A stretch of DNA of 64,000 bases from Odoribacter splanchnicus DSM 20712 (GTDB taxonomy: Bacteria; Bacteroidota; Bacteroidia; Bacteroidales; Marinifilaceae). The position numbers and the translations under genes are program-made. Positions 52,922-62,401 of the stretch are shown here, one piece after another. Positions within the stretch are counted from its first letter, which is position 1. Each line of letters begins with the position of its first letter. The notes beneath the pieces are model-generated. The model searched no databases. It was not told the DNA's origin and worked only from the letters and a program-made list of their open reading frames with translations. Where the stretch lies: the NCBI RefSeq assembly GCF_000190535.1, contig NC_015160.1:3596001-3660000 (forward strand). Direction: 5' to 3'.

Positions 52922-54340
52922 ATGAGCGGATTTTTTGGTTGCGTATCACGCAAAGAGTGCGTTGCCGATGTTTTCTACGGCACCGATTACCATTCACATC
53001 TGGGAACGAAGAAAGCCGGTATGGCTTTTTATAACGGAGAGGATTTTGTCCGGTCGATTCACAGTATAGAAAGTGCTTATTTCCGGAATAAGTTCGAGCC
53101 GGAATTGGGACGTTTCATTGGTTCTTACCTGGGGATCGGGGTGATCAGCGATATGGAGTCGCAGCCGATAACGGTAACTTCGCATTTGGGGCGTTTTGCC
53201 GTAGTGACGGTAGGGCGAATCGATAATCTGGAAGAGATATCCGCTCAGTTGTTGAAGGAAAAGATTCACTTTGCCGAAATGTCCGGGTCGGCCATCAACC
53301 CGACCGAAGTAGTCAGTATTCTGATCAACAAAGGAGAGACATTCAAGGAAGGTATAGAGAACGTTTACCGTATGGTCAAGGGGTCTTGTTCTTTTTTAAT
53401 TCTGACAGACAGTTGTATTTATGCTGCCCGTGATAAGTTCGGCCGTACTCCCATCATTATCGGTAAGAATGAATTCGGTTATGTTGTGGCCAGTGAAAGC
53501 TCTTCGTTTACCAATTTAGGCTATAATATAGTCCGTGATCTGGGACCGCATGAAGCGATACGGGTTTCGAAAGACGGGATTACACCGATTATTGCTGCCG
53601 GTTGCAGGAAACAGATATGTTCTTTTTTGTGGGTTTATTATGGCTATCCTTCTGCTTATTACGAAGGGATCAATGTAGAAGATGCCCGTTACCGTTGTGG
53701 GGCTGCTATGGCGAAACGTGATGAATTGACTCTTGATTTTGCTGCCGGAATTCCGGACTCGGGTGTGGGACATGCTATCGGATATTCCAACGAGAAGGGG
53801 ATTCCTTATAAAAGACCTTTTGTGAAATATACACCGACCTGGCCGCGGAGTTTTATGCCGCAAAATCAAAATATGCGTGATTTGGTCGCTAAGATGAAGT
53901 TGTTACCGAACGAGGCGTTTACGCGGGATGCCCGGATCGTTTTTTTGGACGATTCTATCGTTCGGGGTACCCAGTTGAAAGACAATGTCGTGAAATTGCG
54001 TGAATGCGGAGTGAAAGAGGTACATATCCGGATCGCCTGTCCTCCTTTGATCTACCCCTGTTGTTTTCTTAATTTCTCCACTTCCCGTTCGACCTTTGAC
54101 TTATTTGCCCGCCGTGTCATCCGCGACCTGGAAGGAACTTCCGAACTGACGGACGAAATACTGAAACCTTATTCGGATCCGGATTCAGAGAAATATAAGG
54201 AGATGGTGAGGGTGATGTGCCAGCATCTCCAGTTGGATTCTCTGCAATTCCAACGCTTGGACGATCTCGTGAAAGCGATCGGTTTACCTAAAGAACAGCT
54301 CTGTACACATTGCTGGGATAATTCCAGTTATATGGAATAA
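52922..54340 (+). CDS. PurF-like amidophosphoribosyltransferase lacking the catalytic cysteine
   Basis: 472 aa, Bacillus-type PurF layout. The C-terminal phosphoribosyltransferase domain is intact, with the PRPP loop VFLDDSIVRGTQ at 340-351. Cys233 (ICSFLW), Cys373 or Cys380, Cys461 and Cys464 (CTHC) match the four 4Fe-4S ligands of Bacillus PurF. The N-terminal glutaminase domain is altered: it starts MSGFFGC where the family has the Cys nucleophile after Met (MCGIxG), the NGN oxyanion segment reads RIDN (near 99-102), and SDTEV reads NPTEV (127-130). It may use free ammonia or an amine partner, or have another role. A TAATTTTG box lies at 52887; a terminator follows at 54409. Confidence 0.85.
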   Translation: MSGFFGCVSRKECVADVFYGTDYHSHLGTKKAGMAFYNGEDFVRSIHSIESAYFRNKFEPELGRFIGSYLGIGVISDMESQPITVTSHLGRFAVVTVGRIDNLEEISAQLLKEKIHFAEMSGSAINPTEVVSILINKGETFKEGIENVYRMVKGSCSFLILTDSCIYAARDKFGRTPIIIGKNEFGYVVASESSSFTNLGYNIVRDLGPHEAIRVSKDGITPIIAAGCRKQICSFLWVYYGYPSAYYEGINVEDARYRCGAAMAKRDELTLDFAAGIPDSGVGHAIGYSNEKGIPYKRPFVKYTPTWPRSFMPQNQNMRDLVAKMKLLPNEAFTRDARIVFLDDSIVRGTQLKDNVVKLRECGVKEVHIRIACPPLIYPCCFLNFSTSRSTFDLFARRVIRDLEGTSELTDEILKPYSDPDSEKYKEMVRVMCQHLQLDSLQFQRLDDLVKAIGLPKEQLCTHCWDNSSYME

Positions 54341-54408
54341 ACTTGTCGTGGAGACGAAAGTTTTTATTATTTGAATAGATATCTATTTTATTTAATCTGT
54401 CTACTGAA

Positions 54409-54448
54409 CCCCGAAAGTTTTTCATTTAACTTTCGGGGAAGTTTTTTT
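54409..54448 (+). terminator. Rho-independent terminator after the purF-like gene
   Basis: CCCCGAAAGTT (54409-54419) pairs with AACTTTCGGGG (54428-54438) around an 8-base loop, followed by AAGTTTTTTT. Confidence 0.92.
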
Positions 54449-54529
54449 CCTAAATTTTTCGTGATTTTCAGGGTATATTTTTTTTGTTTTCTTATTTTCA
54501 ATATTTTTGTTTAGGTTAATTAAGGTAAG

Positions 54530-55093
54530 ATGCTAGAAAAACAGGCTGAGGATTTTCGGAAAATGCGTTCCGGTGACATGAAGGCTTTCGAACGTTTGTT
54601 TGTGAGTCTGTATCCGGGATTGTGTAATATTGCCAACCATTACCTTAATAATGAAATGTTGAGTAAGGATGTTGCTCAGGATGCTTTTATCAAATGGTGG
54701 AATAAACGGGAAGATTTCAGAGATTTTGCAGCTGTGAAATCTTTTTTATATATTACTATCAGAAATCAGTGCCTGAACTATATCCGGGACCATCGGAAAG
54801 AGGTGGATCTGGCCGGGAGGTTTTCGGAAGAAACAGATGCCGATTTCGATTTGATGGTGATTGAAGAGGAAGCTATTGAAGCGCTTTATTCGGCTATCGA
54901 TCGTCTTCCGGCACAATCTGCCCGGATTATGCGTTTGGTTGTAAAAGGAGATAAAAATCAAGAGATCGCCGATCAGTTAGGAATTTCGGTCAATTCTGTA
55001 AAAACCCTGAAATACAATGCTTTGAATATCCTTCGGAAAGAATTGACAGGATCGTTATTGTTATTACTTGCCTGGTTTGAGGTACAAGGATAA
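54530..55093 (+). CDS. ECF sigma factor, Bacteroidetes type
   Basis: 187 aa. Region 2 shows FVSLYPGLCNIANHYL and DVAQDAFIKWWNKRE (about 24-65), and region 4 shows IDRLPAQSARIMRLVVKGDKNQEIADQLGISVNSVKTL (about 123-160). It heads the locus FecR-SusC-SusD-lipoprotein-GH2, which it should control with the FecR protein. An AT-rich leader with TATTTTTG (54502-54509) precedes it, without a well-placed -33 box. Confidence 0.95.
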   Translation: MLEKQAEDFRKMRSGDMKAFERLFVSLYPGLCNIANHYLNNEMLSKDVAQDAFIKWWNKREDFRDFAAVKSFLYITIRNQCLNYIRDHRKEVDLAGRFSEETDADFDLMVIEEEAIEALYSAIDRLPAQSARIMRLVVKGDKNQEIADQLGISVNSVKTLKYNALNILRKELTGSLLLLLAWFEVQG

Positions 55094-55172
55094 ACCATTT
55101 TTTTTCAAAAAAAATTATTTTTCATTCATCTTTTTTATCAGCTGTGTGTTTTATATACAAATTTGATAAGCG

Positions 55173-56366
55173 ATGAAAGATTTGTCTGCGTATTATGAGA
55201 TAGCACGTTTGATTACGGCTGAATTGTCAGAAACAATTACGCCGGAGGAAAAGGGGAGACTTAATGTGTGGTTGGCGGAGGATGAACGCCACTATATGAG
55301 ATATTGCCGGATACGTGAGCGTTTGAAAAGAGGTGAGGGAGAGAATGTATTCCGGAATCCGGAACGTGTCCGGGAGGATATGGAAAAACTGAAAAAGAAA
55401 TTGTCCGGAAATAAACGGCGTTTCCTTTTGTCCGGAAATTATTTTTGGCGGTATGGCGCTGTTGCGGTTTTTACGATCGGGATCGCTATAGGACTGATCG
55501 AAAGGCCGTGGGAAGATCGGAGTAGTGAAATGTCGCCGATGGCGCAACAGCCGGCTGTCCTGCCTGGATCGTATAAGGCCGTGTTGACATTGGCTAGTGG
55601 CGAACAGGTGAACCTGGAGGAATGGTGCAGGGATTCGCTTTGGAAAGATGGGACATTGATCCGAAAGAGAAAAGGGGAACTGACATATGAACAAAAGGCC
55701 GGGGATATGCAGCAGGAGGAAATGCTTTTCAATACGATTACTATTCCGCGGAGTGGAGAATATAAGCTGGTATTATCCGATGGTACGAAAGTCTGGTTGA
55801 ATTCGGCTTCGAAATTGAAATATCCGGTAGCATTTACAGGCGGACAACGAAAGGTTTTTCTGGAGGGAGAAGCTTATTTTGAAGTAGCTGCCGATACAGT
55901 ACATCCTTTTCTGGTGGAGACATCGGGAATGAGCGTGACCGTATTGGGAACCGGATTTAATGTGATGGCTTATCCGGAGGAGATGGAGGCGGCAGTAACT
56001 TTAGTGCATGGAAAGGTCGGGGTGCAGACGGACCATCGGCAACAGATCTTACAACCTGATGAACAATATGTTTATCAGACGACTACCCGGCGGGGAACGG
56101 TTAGAAAGGTAGATGTGTCGCAGTATGTCGACTGGAAAGATGGAATCCTGAATTTTGATTCGATGCCTTTGGAAGAACTCACTCGCAGGCTGGGCCGTTG
56201 GTACGATGTGGATTTCTTTTTTGTTGCTGAAGAACTGAAAACTTTGAAATATTCCGGTGCTTTTAAGAAATATAATGATATACGTTATGTTTTGAATATT
56301 ATAGAAGAGATTACGAATGTTCAATTTGTTTTGAACGAGAGGACTATTGTAGTAAATAGAAAATAA
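55173..56366 (+). CDS. FecR-family anti-sigma factor
   Basis: 397 aa. N-terminal cytosolic domain (about 1-88), one membrane helix near 90-110 (YGAVAVFTIGIAIGLI), FecR domain (TIPRSGEYKLVLSDGTKVWLNSASKLKYP, then GEAYFEVAADTVHPFLVETSGMSVTVLGTGFNV) and C-terminal DUF4974 domain (FDSMPLEELTRRLGRWYDVDFFF). It transmits the signal from the SusC STN domain to the ECF sigma factor encoded 79 bases upstream. Confidence 0.95.
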   Translation: MKDLSAYYEIARLITAELSETITPEEKGRLNVWLAEDERHYMRYCRIRERLKRGEGENVFRNPERVREDMEKLKKKLSGNKRRFLLSGNYFWRYGAVAVFTIGIAIGLIERPWEDRSSEMSPMAQQPAVLPGSYKAVLTLASGEQVNLEEWCRDSLWKDGTLIRKRKGELTYEQKAGDMQQEEMLFNTITIPRSGEYKLVLSDGTKVWLNSASKLKYPVAFTGGQRKVFLEGEAYFEVAADTVHPFLVETSGMSVTVLGTGFNVMAYPEEMEAAVTLVHGKVGVQTDHRQQILQPDEQYVYQTTTRRGTVRKVDVSQYVDWKDGILNFDSMPLEELTRRLGRWYDVDFFFVAEELKTLKYSGAFKKYNDIRYVLNIIEEITNVQFVLNERTIVVNRK

Positions 56367-56370
56367 AAAA

Positions 56371-56417
56371 TCGGTGCGTGTTGGAAGCGCGCACCGACAA
56401 ATCTTCCCCTTGGGGAA
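56371..56417 (+). other. Double hairpin between fecR and susC
   Basis: TCGGTGCG (56371-56378) pairs with CGCACCGA (56390-56397), and TTCCCC pairs with GGGGAA at 56404-56417. No T run follows, so it is more likely an mRNA processing or stability element that separates regulator and transporter expression than a full terminator. Confidence 0.45.
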
Positions 56418-56445
56418 ATAAATTTAATAATTAATTTACAAATTT

Positions 56446-59400
56446 ATGAAAAAAAGTGCGAATTGGTGGCTTGCTCTGCCAAAAAACAAGCCGCGTAAAT
56501 TATTTTGGGTGATGAAATTACCCTTTTTGATGTGTGTCTTTTTTGCGACTTCAGTCTCGGCAGAGGTTTGGGCACAGCAACGGTTGACTATGCGGTTGGG
56601 TGAAACCGGACTAAAAGAGGTATTTAAAGAAATCCAGCGTCAGACAAATAAGGCGGTCGTGTATAATGACGATCAGTTGACTTTGAGTAAGAAAGTAAAA
56701 GCAAATTTTACCGATGTAGAACTGGAAGAGATATTGAAACAAGTGTTGCAAGGCCAGGGGATGTCGTATAAATTCATGGACGATTATATTATACTGGTAA
56801 AACAGCCAGCAACACCGCAGCATGTCGAAGAAGTAACGGTAAAAGGCAAGGTGACTGATAAGGAAGGAATGCCTTTACCGGGAGTAACTATCGTATTGAA
56901 AGGCACGACGATAGGTACCGCCTCCGATGTCGATGGGAATTTTTCCTTAAATATTCCGAAAGCGGGAATGGTGTTACAATTTTCTTATGTCGGAATGAAA
57001 AATAAAGAATTAACTGTTCAGGGGAACGGGGAGTTCAATATAGTTATGGAATATGATCAAAGCGATCTGGATGAGGTGGTGGTGATCGGTTACGGTACGG
57101 CTACGAAAAAAGATTTGACCGGAGCAGTAGCCCGTTTTGACTCTAAAATTATCGAGGAGTCTACTGCAACGAATATTGCCCATATGATGCAGGGACAGGT
57201 GGCCGGTTTGAGTATCCTGAATGGCGACGGTTCGCCGGGTAGCGCTGCCCGGCTGGAAATTCGGGGTGTACCTTCCCTGACAGGAGCTTTGGCTCCGTTG
57301 ATTGTCGTGGACAATGTGCCTATGCCTTCGGATTTCGATATTAATGAATTGAATCCCGATGATGTACAGAGTATCGATATTTTGAAGGGGGCTTCTTCAG
57401 CAGCGATATATGGGTCCCGGGGAGCTGCCGGAGTCATTATGATTACGATGAAAGCCGGACAAAGAAATCAGAAACCGATTATTAATTATAGTTATGATTA
57501 CAGTGCTACCCGTCTGGTATCGGATGTAAATACGCTGAATGCTGACGAGTACAAGATGTTGTTTTTGGAGGCGATCACAAATTCCGCTAAAGCCGATGGG
57601 TTTGAGGATGTAAATCTGTATCCGATGTATCAGAAGGTCACGGCTCCCGGATATTTCGGTGAAGAAGATACTCCCTGGATGAAACATATCATGCGTAATG
57701 GCTCTACTCAGCAACATCGGCTCTCCATCCGGGGTGGAAGCCAGGATTTCGGATATTATGCTTCTTTTGGATATGCTAACGAAGAAGGAATGGTAAAAGC
57801 TACTGATTTTCAGAGATATACTTATACATTGGGTTTTGATGCCGATATCAATAAATGGATAAAAGCGAATGCAAAATTCTCCGGTACTACTTCTGACCGG
57901 CATGTGAACGGCGCTTCTTTGTCAACAGCAGCTGCAGCACGACCGGATATACCGGCTTATAATGAAGATGGGTCCTTGTATTTGCATCCTTATATTTCCG
58001 GAGGGAAGGTGTATTATGTTAAGAATCCGATTATTGAGATGACGGAAAATACGACGACTTATAGTCAGGATAATTTCAGATTGACGGGGAACCTTGAATT
58101 TCAGATTCTGCCGGAATTGAAACTTTTGACCCAGTATACGTATCAACGCCGGAAAGGAGAAGAGAGTTCTTATGCTTCCAGTAATACCCAAGAGGGTAGT
58201 GGTTATTGGGGAGATCAGAAAGGTGTCGGACGCTGGGCATATTCTGCCGGGCAAACCATGGAGTTCGAAGGCCGGTTGACTTACAACAAGACTTTTAATG
58301 AGAAACACAGCCTGAACGCTTTAGGGGCCATCGTATATAATAAGGACCGGCAGAATAATACCTATTTTAAGTTACGGGATTTCCCGGACGATGAGGTACA
58401 GAATGGAATCTGGCAAGGCAGTGATTTGGTGGATTATGGAGGGAAAGGTGGTTCAGCTGTCGGTTCGGTGATGTTTTCTTATATTGCCCGTGCCGAGTAT
58501 AAGTTTATGAACCGTTACTTGTTGACAGGTACTTTCCGTGCCGATGGTTCTTCCCGGTTTGCCCCTAAATATCGTTGGGGTAAATTCCCGTCAGTGGCTG
58601 CGGCCTGGATTGTGTCGGAAGAAGATTTTCTGCGGGAATCGAATATTTTCACTTTCCTGAAACTGAGAGGAGGATGGGGTAAAACCGGAAATGCTTATGT
58701 CGGTGAGTATGGCTGGAGAACACTTTATGAAAATGCGGACTATGAGAATCAGCCTGCCACCCGGCCTTCACAAATCGGGAATGACCGTTTGAAATGGGAA
58801 GCTACCGAACAGGTCGATCTGGCACTTGATTTTGGATTCTTACCCAACCAGCGGATTTCCGGAACTTTAGGTTTTTATAAAAAGAAAACGGATGGTTTGT
58901 TGTATGCTTATACTATGGCGTTGAGTACAGGCCTGGAGACTACACAGATTAATTTTGCCAATATCGAGAATAAAGGTATCGAATTTGAAATAAAAGCTAA
59001 TATTATTGATAATAAGGATTGGAATTGGTTCGTTGGCTTTAATATCGGGAAGAATAAAAATAAAATTACGGATATCGATGCCGAATATGTTTCTTATCCT
59101 GGGAGCAGTTATCTGGGAAATACAGTGATTCAGGAAGGCAAGAGCTTGGGTTTGATCTACGGGTATAAGACAGATGGTATTTTTCAGACACAGGAGGAAG
59201 TGAACCGTTATGAGGCTTTGAATCCGGATCAACCTTACCAGGAGGCTTACGGACGGAAAACGATGCCCGGCGATTTGAAATATGTAGATTTGTCTGGAGA
59301 TGGGTATGTAAATAAAGTCTCCGGTTCCACTGAAGATAAAACGGTGATCGGTTGTTCCCGGCCCGATTTTGAGGGAGGATTTGCTACCCGTTTGTCCTGG

Positions 59401-59859
59401 AAAGGATTGAAATTAAGTGTTCAGGGAACATTTAGCCATGGTGCGCAGAAAATCTGGATGGGAGAAGCCAATATGTTCAATATGGCGGAGAATCAAAATA
59501 CACAGAGCACAGCGTTGAAAAGGTGGACACCCGAGAATCCTTCGAATAAATATCCGAGCATCAGGTATAATTTTTATTATAATGACTTTGGAGATAATGC
59601 GGTATACGATGCTTCTTATGTGAAAATACAGAATATAAATCTTGAATACAGCCTGCCGCGGCACTGGGTGGATAAAACCAGGATTTTCGGTAATGTCAGC
59701 ATATTTGCCTCTGCAAATAATGTGTATACCTTTACTTCTTATCCGGGTCCTTCTCCGGAGTCTTTCAGTACGGATGCGATCGAAGGCGCTTCTGTCGATA
59801 ACGATATGTATCCGACAACGCGAACATTTAATTTCGGAGTAAAAGTAACTATTAAATAA
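56446..59859 (+). CDS. SusC/RagA-family transporter with STN domain
   Basis: 1137 aa. Pre-signal MKKSANWWLALPKNKPRK, then a signal helix ending AEVWAQQ. STN domain about 45-115 (LKEVFKEIQRQTNKAVVYNDDQL), carboxypeptidase-D-like domain about 128-205 (VKGKVTDKEGMPLPGVTIVLKGT), DEVVVIGYGTATKKDL, plug (APLIVVDNVPMP, IDILKGASSAAIYGSRGAAGV) and barrel. The plug has VVDNVP where most have VVDGVP. It imports the ligand of this locus, probably a galactose-containing glycan given the GH2 gene downstream (inference), and signals through FecR. Confidence 0.96.
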   Translation: MKKSANWWLALPKNKPRKLFWVMKLPFLMCVFFATSVSAEVWAQQRLTMRLGETGLKEVFKEIQRQTNKAVVYNDDQLTLSKKVKANFTDVELEEILKQVLQGQGMSYKFMDDYIILVKQPATPQHVEEVTVKGKVTDKEGMPLPGVTIVLKGTTIGTASDVDGNFSLNIPKAGMVLQFSYVGMKNKELTVQGNGEFNIVMEYDQSDLDEVVVIGYGTATKKDLTGAVARFDSKIIEESTATNIAHMMQGQVAGLSILNGDGSPGSAARLEIRGVPSLTGALAPLIVVDNVPMPSDFDINELNPDDVQSIDILKGASSAAIYGSRGAAGVIMITMKAGQRNQKPIINYSYDYSATRLVSDVNTLNADEYKMLFLEAITNSAKADGFEDVNLYPMYQKVTAPGYFGEEDTPWMKHIMRNGSTQQHRLSIRGGSQDFGYYASFGYANEEGMVKATDFQRYTYTLGFDADINKWIKANAKFSGTTSDRHVNGASLSTAAAARPDIPAYNEDGSLYLHPYISGGKVYYVKNPIIEMTENTTTYSQDNFRLTGNLEFQILPELKLLTQYTYQRRKGEESSYASSNTQEGSGYWGDQKGVGRWAYSAGQTMEFEGRLTYNKTFNEKHSLNALGAIVYNKDRQNNTYFKLRDFPDDEVQNGIWQGSDLVDYGGKGGSAVGSVMFSYIARAEYKFMNRYLLTGTFRADGSSRFAPKYRWGKFPSVAAAWIVSEEDFLRESNIFTFLKLRGGWGKTGNAYVGEYGWRTLYENADYENQPATRPSQIGNDRLKWEATEQVDLALDFGFLPNQRISGTLGFYKKKTDGLLYAYTMALSTGLETTQINFANIENKGIEFEIKANIIDNKDWNWFVGFNIGKNKNKITDIDAEYVSYPGSSYLGNTVIQEGKSLGLIYGYKTDGIFQTQEEVNRYEALNPDQPYQEAYGRKTMPGDLKYVDLSGDGYVNKVSGSTEDKTVIGCSRPDFEGGFATRLSWKGLKLSVQGTFSHGAQKIWMGEANMFNMAENQNTQSTALKRWTPENPSNKYPSIRYNFYYNDFGDNAVYDASYVKIQNINLEYSLPRHWVDKTRIFGNVSIFASANNVYTFTSYPGPSPESFSTDAIEGASVDNDMYPTTRTFNFGVKVTIK

Positions 59860-59867
59860 GCATGATT

Positions 59868-61292
59868 ATGAATAAGATATATAGCAGTTTGTCGTTGATA
59901 CTTTTGCTGCTGACATTAGGAAGTTGTGACAGTATGTTCGATAATGAAATTCCGCCTCATGATTTGGTGGGAGATAATGCGATTACCAATGAATCTTCGG
60001 CAAAGGTCGCTTTGAATGGGGTATACTCCTACCTGGAGGGATGGGGAACATGGAGTGCCTATTACATTTGTGATAATGAATTCCGTACAGGATTGTTAGA
60101 TCCTACAGCTTTTTATCGTTCAAAAACGGAAGGGGAACAATTACCCCGTTTGCAGGTATTGGATGATAATTCTGATGCGGAGAATCCCTGGAAGAGTGGT
60201 TATAAGATTGTGAATTCGGCCAATAATTTCATCTATTATACCGATCGTTTACCGGAAAGTGCTTTCGGGCCGAACCGTAAGACGGAAATGTTGGCCGAAG
60301 CCCGTTTCCTGAGGGGCTTCGCGCATGCTTTTTTGTTACGGAAATACGGATATTTCTGGGATCTCGACAGCCGGTTAGGGACGATTATACGCCTGGAACC
60401 TTCTTCGCTTTCCAACAACAATCAGGCAAGAGCTACAGTCAAAGAATCTTATGAAAAGATTTTTGAAGATTTGGACTATGCCATAAAATATGCTCCGGCA
60501 TTTTATTCCAGGTACCGTGTGTGTGCTACTTTCGCGAAAGCTTTTAAAGCCGACTTACTGATGAACCGGGGGGCTGATGGCGATTATAGCGAAGCCATCC
60601 GTTTGGCAAATGAAGTGATCGGTAGTGCGGAGTTTGGAATGGAGGATACTTATGCTGATATTTTTCAGCATGGATATGACTCGAAAGAGTTATTGTTTAC
60701 CCGTTTCATGAAGAATCCTCCTGCGATGGATGATAATGTGGGGAGTTTGTTTAAAATGTTCGGTGGCGGGACTTATCAACCGTCGAGTGCGTATCTTGCG
60801 GTTTTTCCGGAAGAGGATCCCCGGTATGAAGTGACTTTCGATTCTCTGGAATTTACTAATCTGAACGGGGAAAAATATAAAAGACAAATCTGGAAGAAGC
60901 ATTATGTATCCACCGGCGACTGTCCGATGTATTATATGCGTGTAGCTCAGATGTACCTGATCAAGGCGGAAGCGATGTTACGGACCGACAGTCCTGTGAA
61001 AGACGTGGTGGATGTCCTGAATATTGTCCGTAACCGGGCAGGAGCTACGCCGTTGAAAGCATCGGATTATCCGGACCGGGAAAGTCTGATGAATGAAATC
61101 TTCAATGAAAATCTCCGGGAAATCGGTATGGAGAATGGAGCCTTGTACTATCTTGCCGTGCGGATGAGAGTCGGAGGCAAACGGCTGTTGAAAACCTGGA
61201 ACGATAATTATGAAAAAGACGATCAGCTTTGTTTCCCGATACCGCGTGCTGAGTTTGAGCATAATACCAGTGTAGAACAAAAACCACTTTAA
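59868..61292 (+). CDS. SusD/RagB-family lipoprotein
   Basis: 474 aa from ATG 59868 (ATG 59862 is two codons earlier). The lipobox LGSC places the lipidated cysteine near residue 21. SusD features: HDLVGDNAITNESSAKVALNGVYSYLEG, EARFLRGFAHAFLLRKYGYF, ARATVKESYEKIFEDLDYAIKYAP, YYMRVAQMYLIKAEAMLRTD and C-terminal LCFPIPRAEFEHN. It caps the SusC encoded just upstream. Confidence 0.96.
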   Translation: MNKIYSSLSLILLLLTLGSCDSMFDNEIPPHDLVGDNAITNESSAKVALNGVYSYLEGWGTWSAYYICDNEFRTGLLDPTAFYRSKTEGEQLPRLQVLDDNSDAENPWKSGYKIVNSANNFIYYTDRLPESAFGPNRKTEMLAEARFLRGFAHAFLLRKYGYFWDLDSRLGTIIRLEPSSLSNNNQARATVKESYEKIFEDLDYAIKYAPAFYSRYRVCATFAKAFKADLLMNRGADGDYSEAIRLANEVIGSAEFGMEDTYADIFQHGYDSKELLFTRFMKNPPAMDDNVGSLFKMFGGGTYQPSSAYLAVFPEEDPRYEVTFDSLEFTNLNGEKYKRQIWKKHYVSTGDCPMYYMRVAQMYLIKAEAMLRTDSPVKDVVDVLNIVRNRAGATPLKASDYPDRESLMNEIFNENLREIGMENGALYYLAVRMRVGGKRLLKTWNDNYEKDDQLCFPIPRAEFEHNTSVEQKPL

Positions 61293-61311
61293 TCGATTAA
61301 AGTATAGAATT

Positions 61312-62217
61312 ATGAAAAAGATATATTTATTATTGTTACCGGTTTTGTTTTTATGGGGAAGCTGTTCTATGGATGATGTATTGGAATCCAATGGGGAGCT
61401 GAACCTTACCGTCATAGAAACCAATAATCCTATTAAAGCCGAACCGGGAGAAACAGTTGTATTTCAGTTTGTCGCTTCAACCAGTAAAGGAGAATTGAGC
61501 CGGATCGAGATTACCTCGGAAGATGGAATCCGGCCTGTCGTGGAAGACGTTACTTTTGCTATGGTGGATGAAGATAAAGCATTATCCTTGGATAGTGAAG
61601 GCTATTTTTCCCGGGAGATATCTACCGTATTGGTGAAATATCCGTTGATTATGCCGGATGACGAATCGCTGCGTGGTAAAAGTCTGGGCATAAAACTGAA
61701 AGTTACCCGGAATGACGGAACCACAAAAGTGTTGGATCAGAAATTTGAGATGATCAGGTACATCAATAACCGCCATGGCATAACAATGACTGGAAAGAAC
61801 GTGGCATGGCTGTATAATCCGACAGAAGATGTGGTTTATGATATGGCCGATTATAAAGCTCATTTGAGTGAGATCGATGTCATATTGTATGTTGACAACG
61901 ATTCTAAATATTATTGTTTGAATCCGGCAGCATCAGAGACAGAAGATATTATGCACGGGCTGGGATATACCGATTATAAAGCTTCTGAAATGAATACAAC
62001 GAAGTTTATGGGAGGAATAACTTTGAACTTTATGTTGATAACGGAAAAAGAGTTATCCGGGCTGGTGATATCGGACGGAGTAGATAAGTTGACTATGGCG
62101 AATAATGCTACGTGTGGATTTGTGACAGAAAGTGGCCGTAAAGGTTTTGCCAAACATTTGTATAAAAACCCGAGTCGTGTATTCCTAACGAAAATGCAGA
62201 TCGGCAATAATGAATGA
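61312..62217 (+). CDS. Surface lipoprotein in SusE position, family not recognised
   Basis: 301 aa. The lipobox WGSC gives Cys18. The sequence is beta-rich with an early Ig-like stretch (ELNLTVIETNNPIKAEPGETVVFQFVASTSKG) and a second domain near 150-290 with TGKNVAWLYNPTEDVVYDM. Genes at this position, directly after SusD, usually encode accessory glycan-binding lipoproteins. It resembles DUF4466-type proteins in layout, but that is a guess. Confidence 0.8.
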   Translation: MKKIYLLLLPVLFLWGSCSMDDVLESNGELNLTVIETNNPIKAEPGETVVFQFVASTSKGELSRIEITSEDGIRPVVEDVTFAMVDEDKALSLDSEGYFSREISTVLVKYPLIMPDDESLRGKSLGIKLKVTRNDGTTKVLDQKFEMIRYINNRHGITMTGKNVAWLYNPTEDVVYDMADYKAHLSEIDVILYVDNDSKYYCLNPAASETEDIMHGLGYTDYKASEMNTTKFMGGITLNFMLITEKELSGLVISDGVDKLTMANNATCGFVTESGRKGFAKHLYKNPSRVFLTKMQIGNNE

Positions 62218-62228
62218 CAAGCATGTTA

Positions 62229-62285
62229 TGAAACCCTCATGTACATTTGTATACCAGAGAAAATGACGCTGGAATGAGGGTTTCA
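62229..62285. terminator. 12-bp perfect inverted repeat after the lipoprotein gene
   Basis: TGAAACCCTCAT (62229-62240) pairs exactly with ATGAGGGTTTCA (62274-62285) across a 33-base loop. No T run follows. It may end or attenuate the SusC/D transcript before the galactosidase gene. TATTTTTG at 62364-62371 could be a -7 box for that gene. Confidence 0.5.
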
Positions 62286-62401
62286 TACAACCACTTTCAG
62301 ACTATTCGTATATTTTTCTTCCTTTTTTAATTCTTTTTCTACCTCGATAGGTGTAATATTGACTATTTTTGAGCAGAATAAATTGGCATTTAATATTATA
62401 A

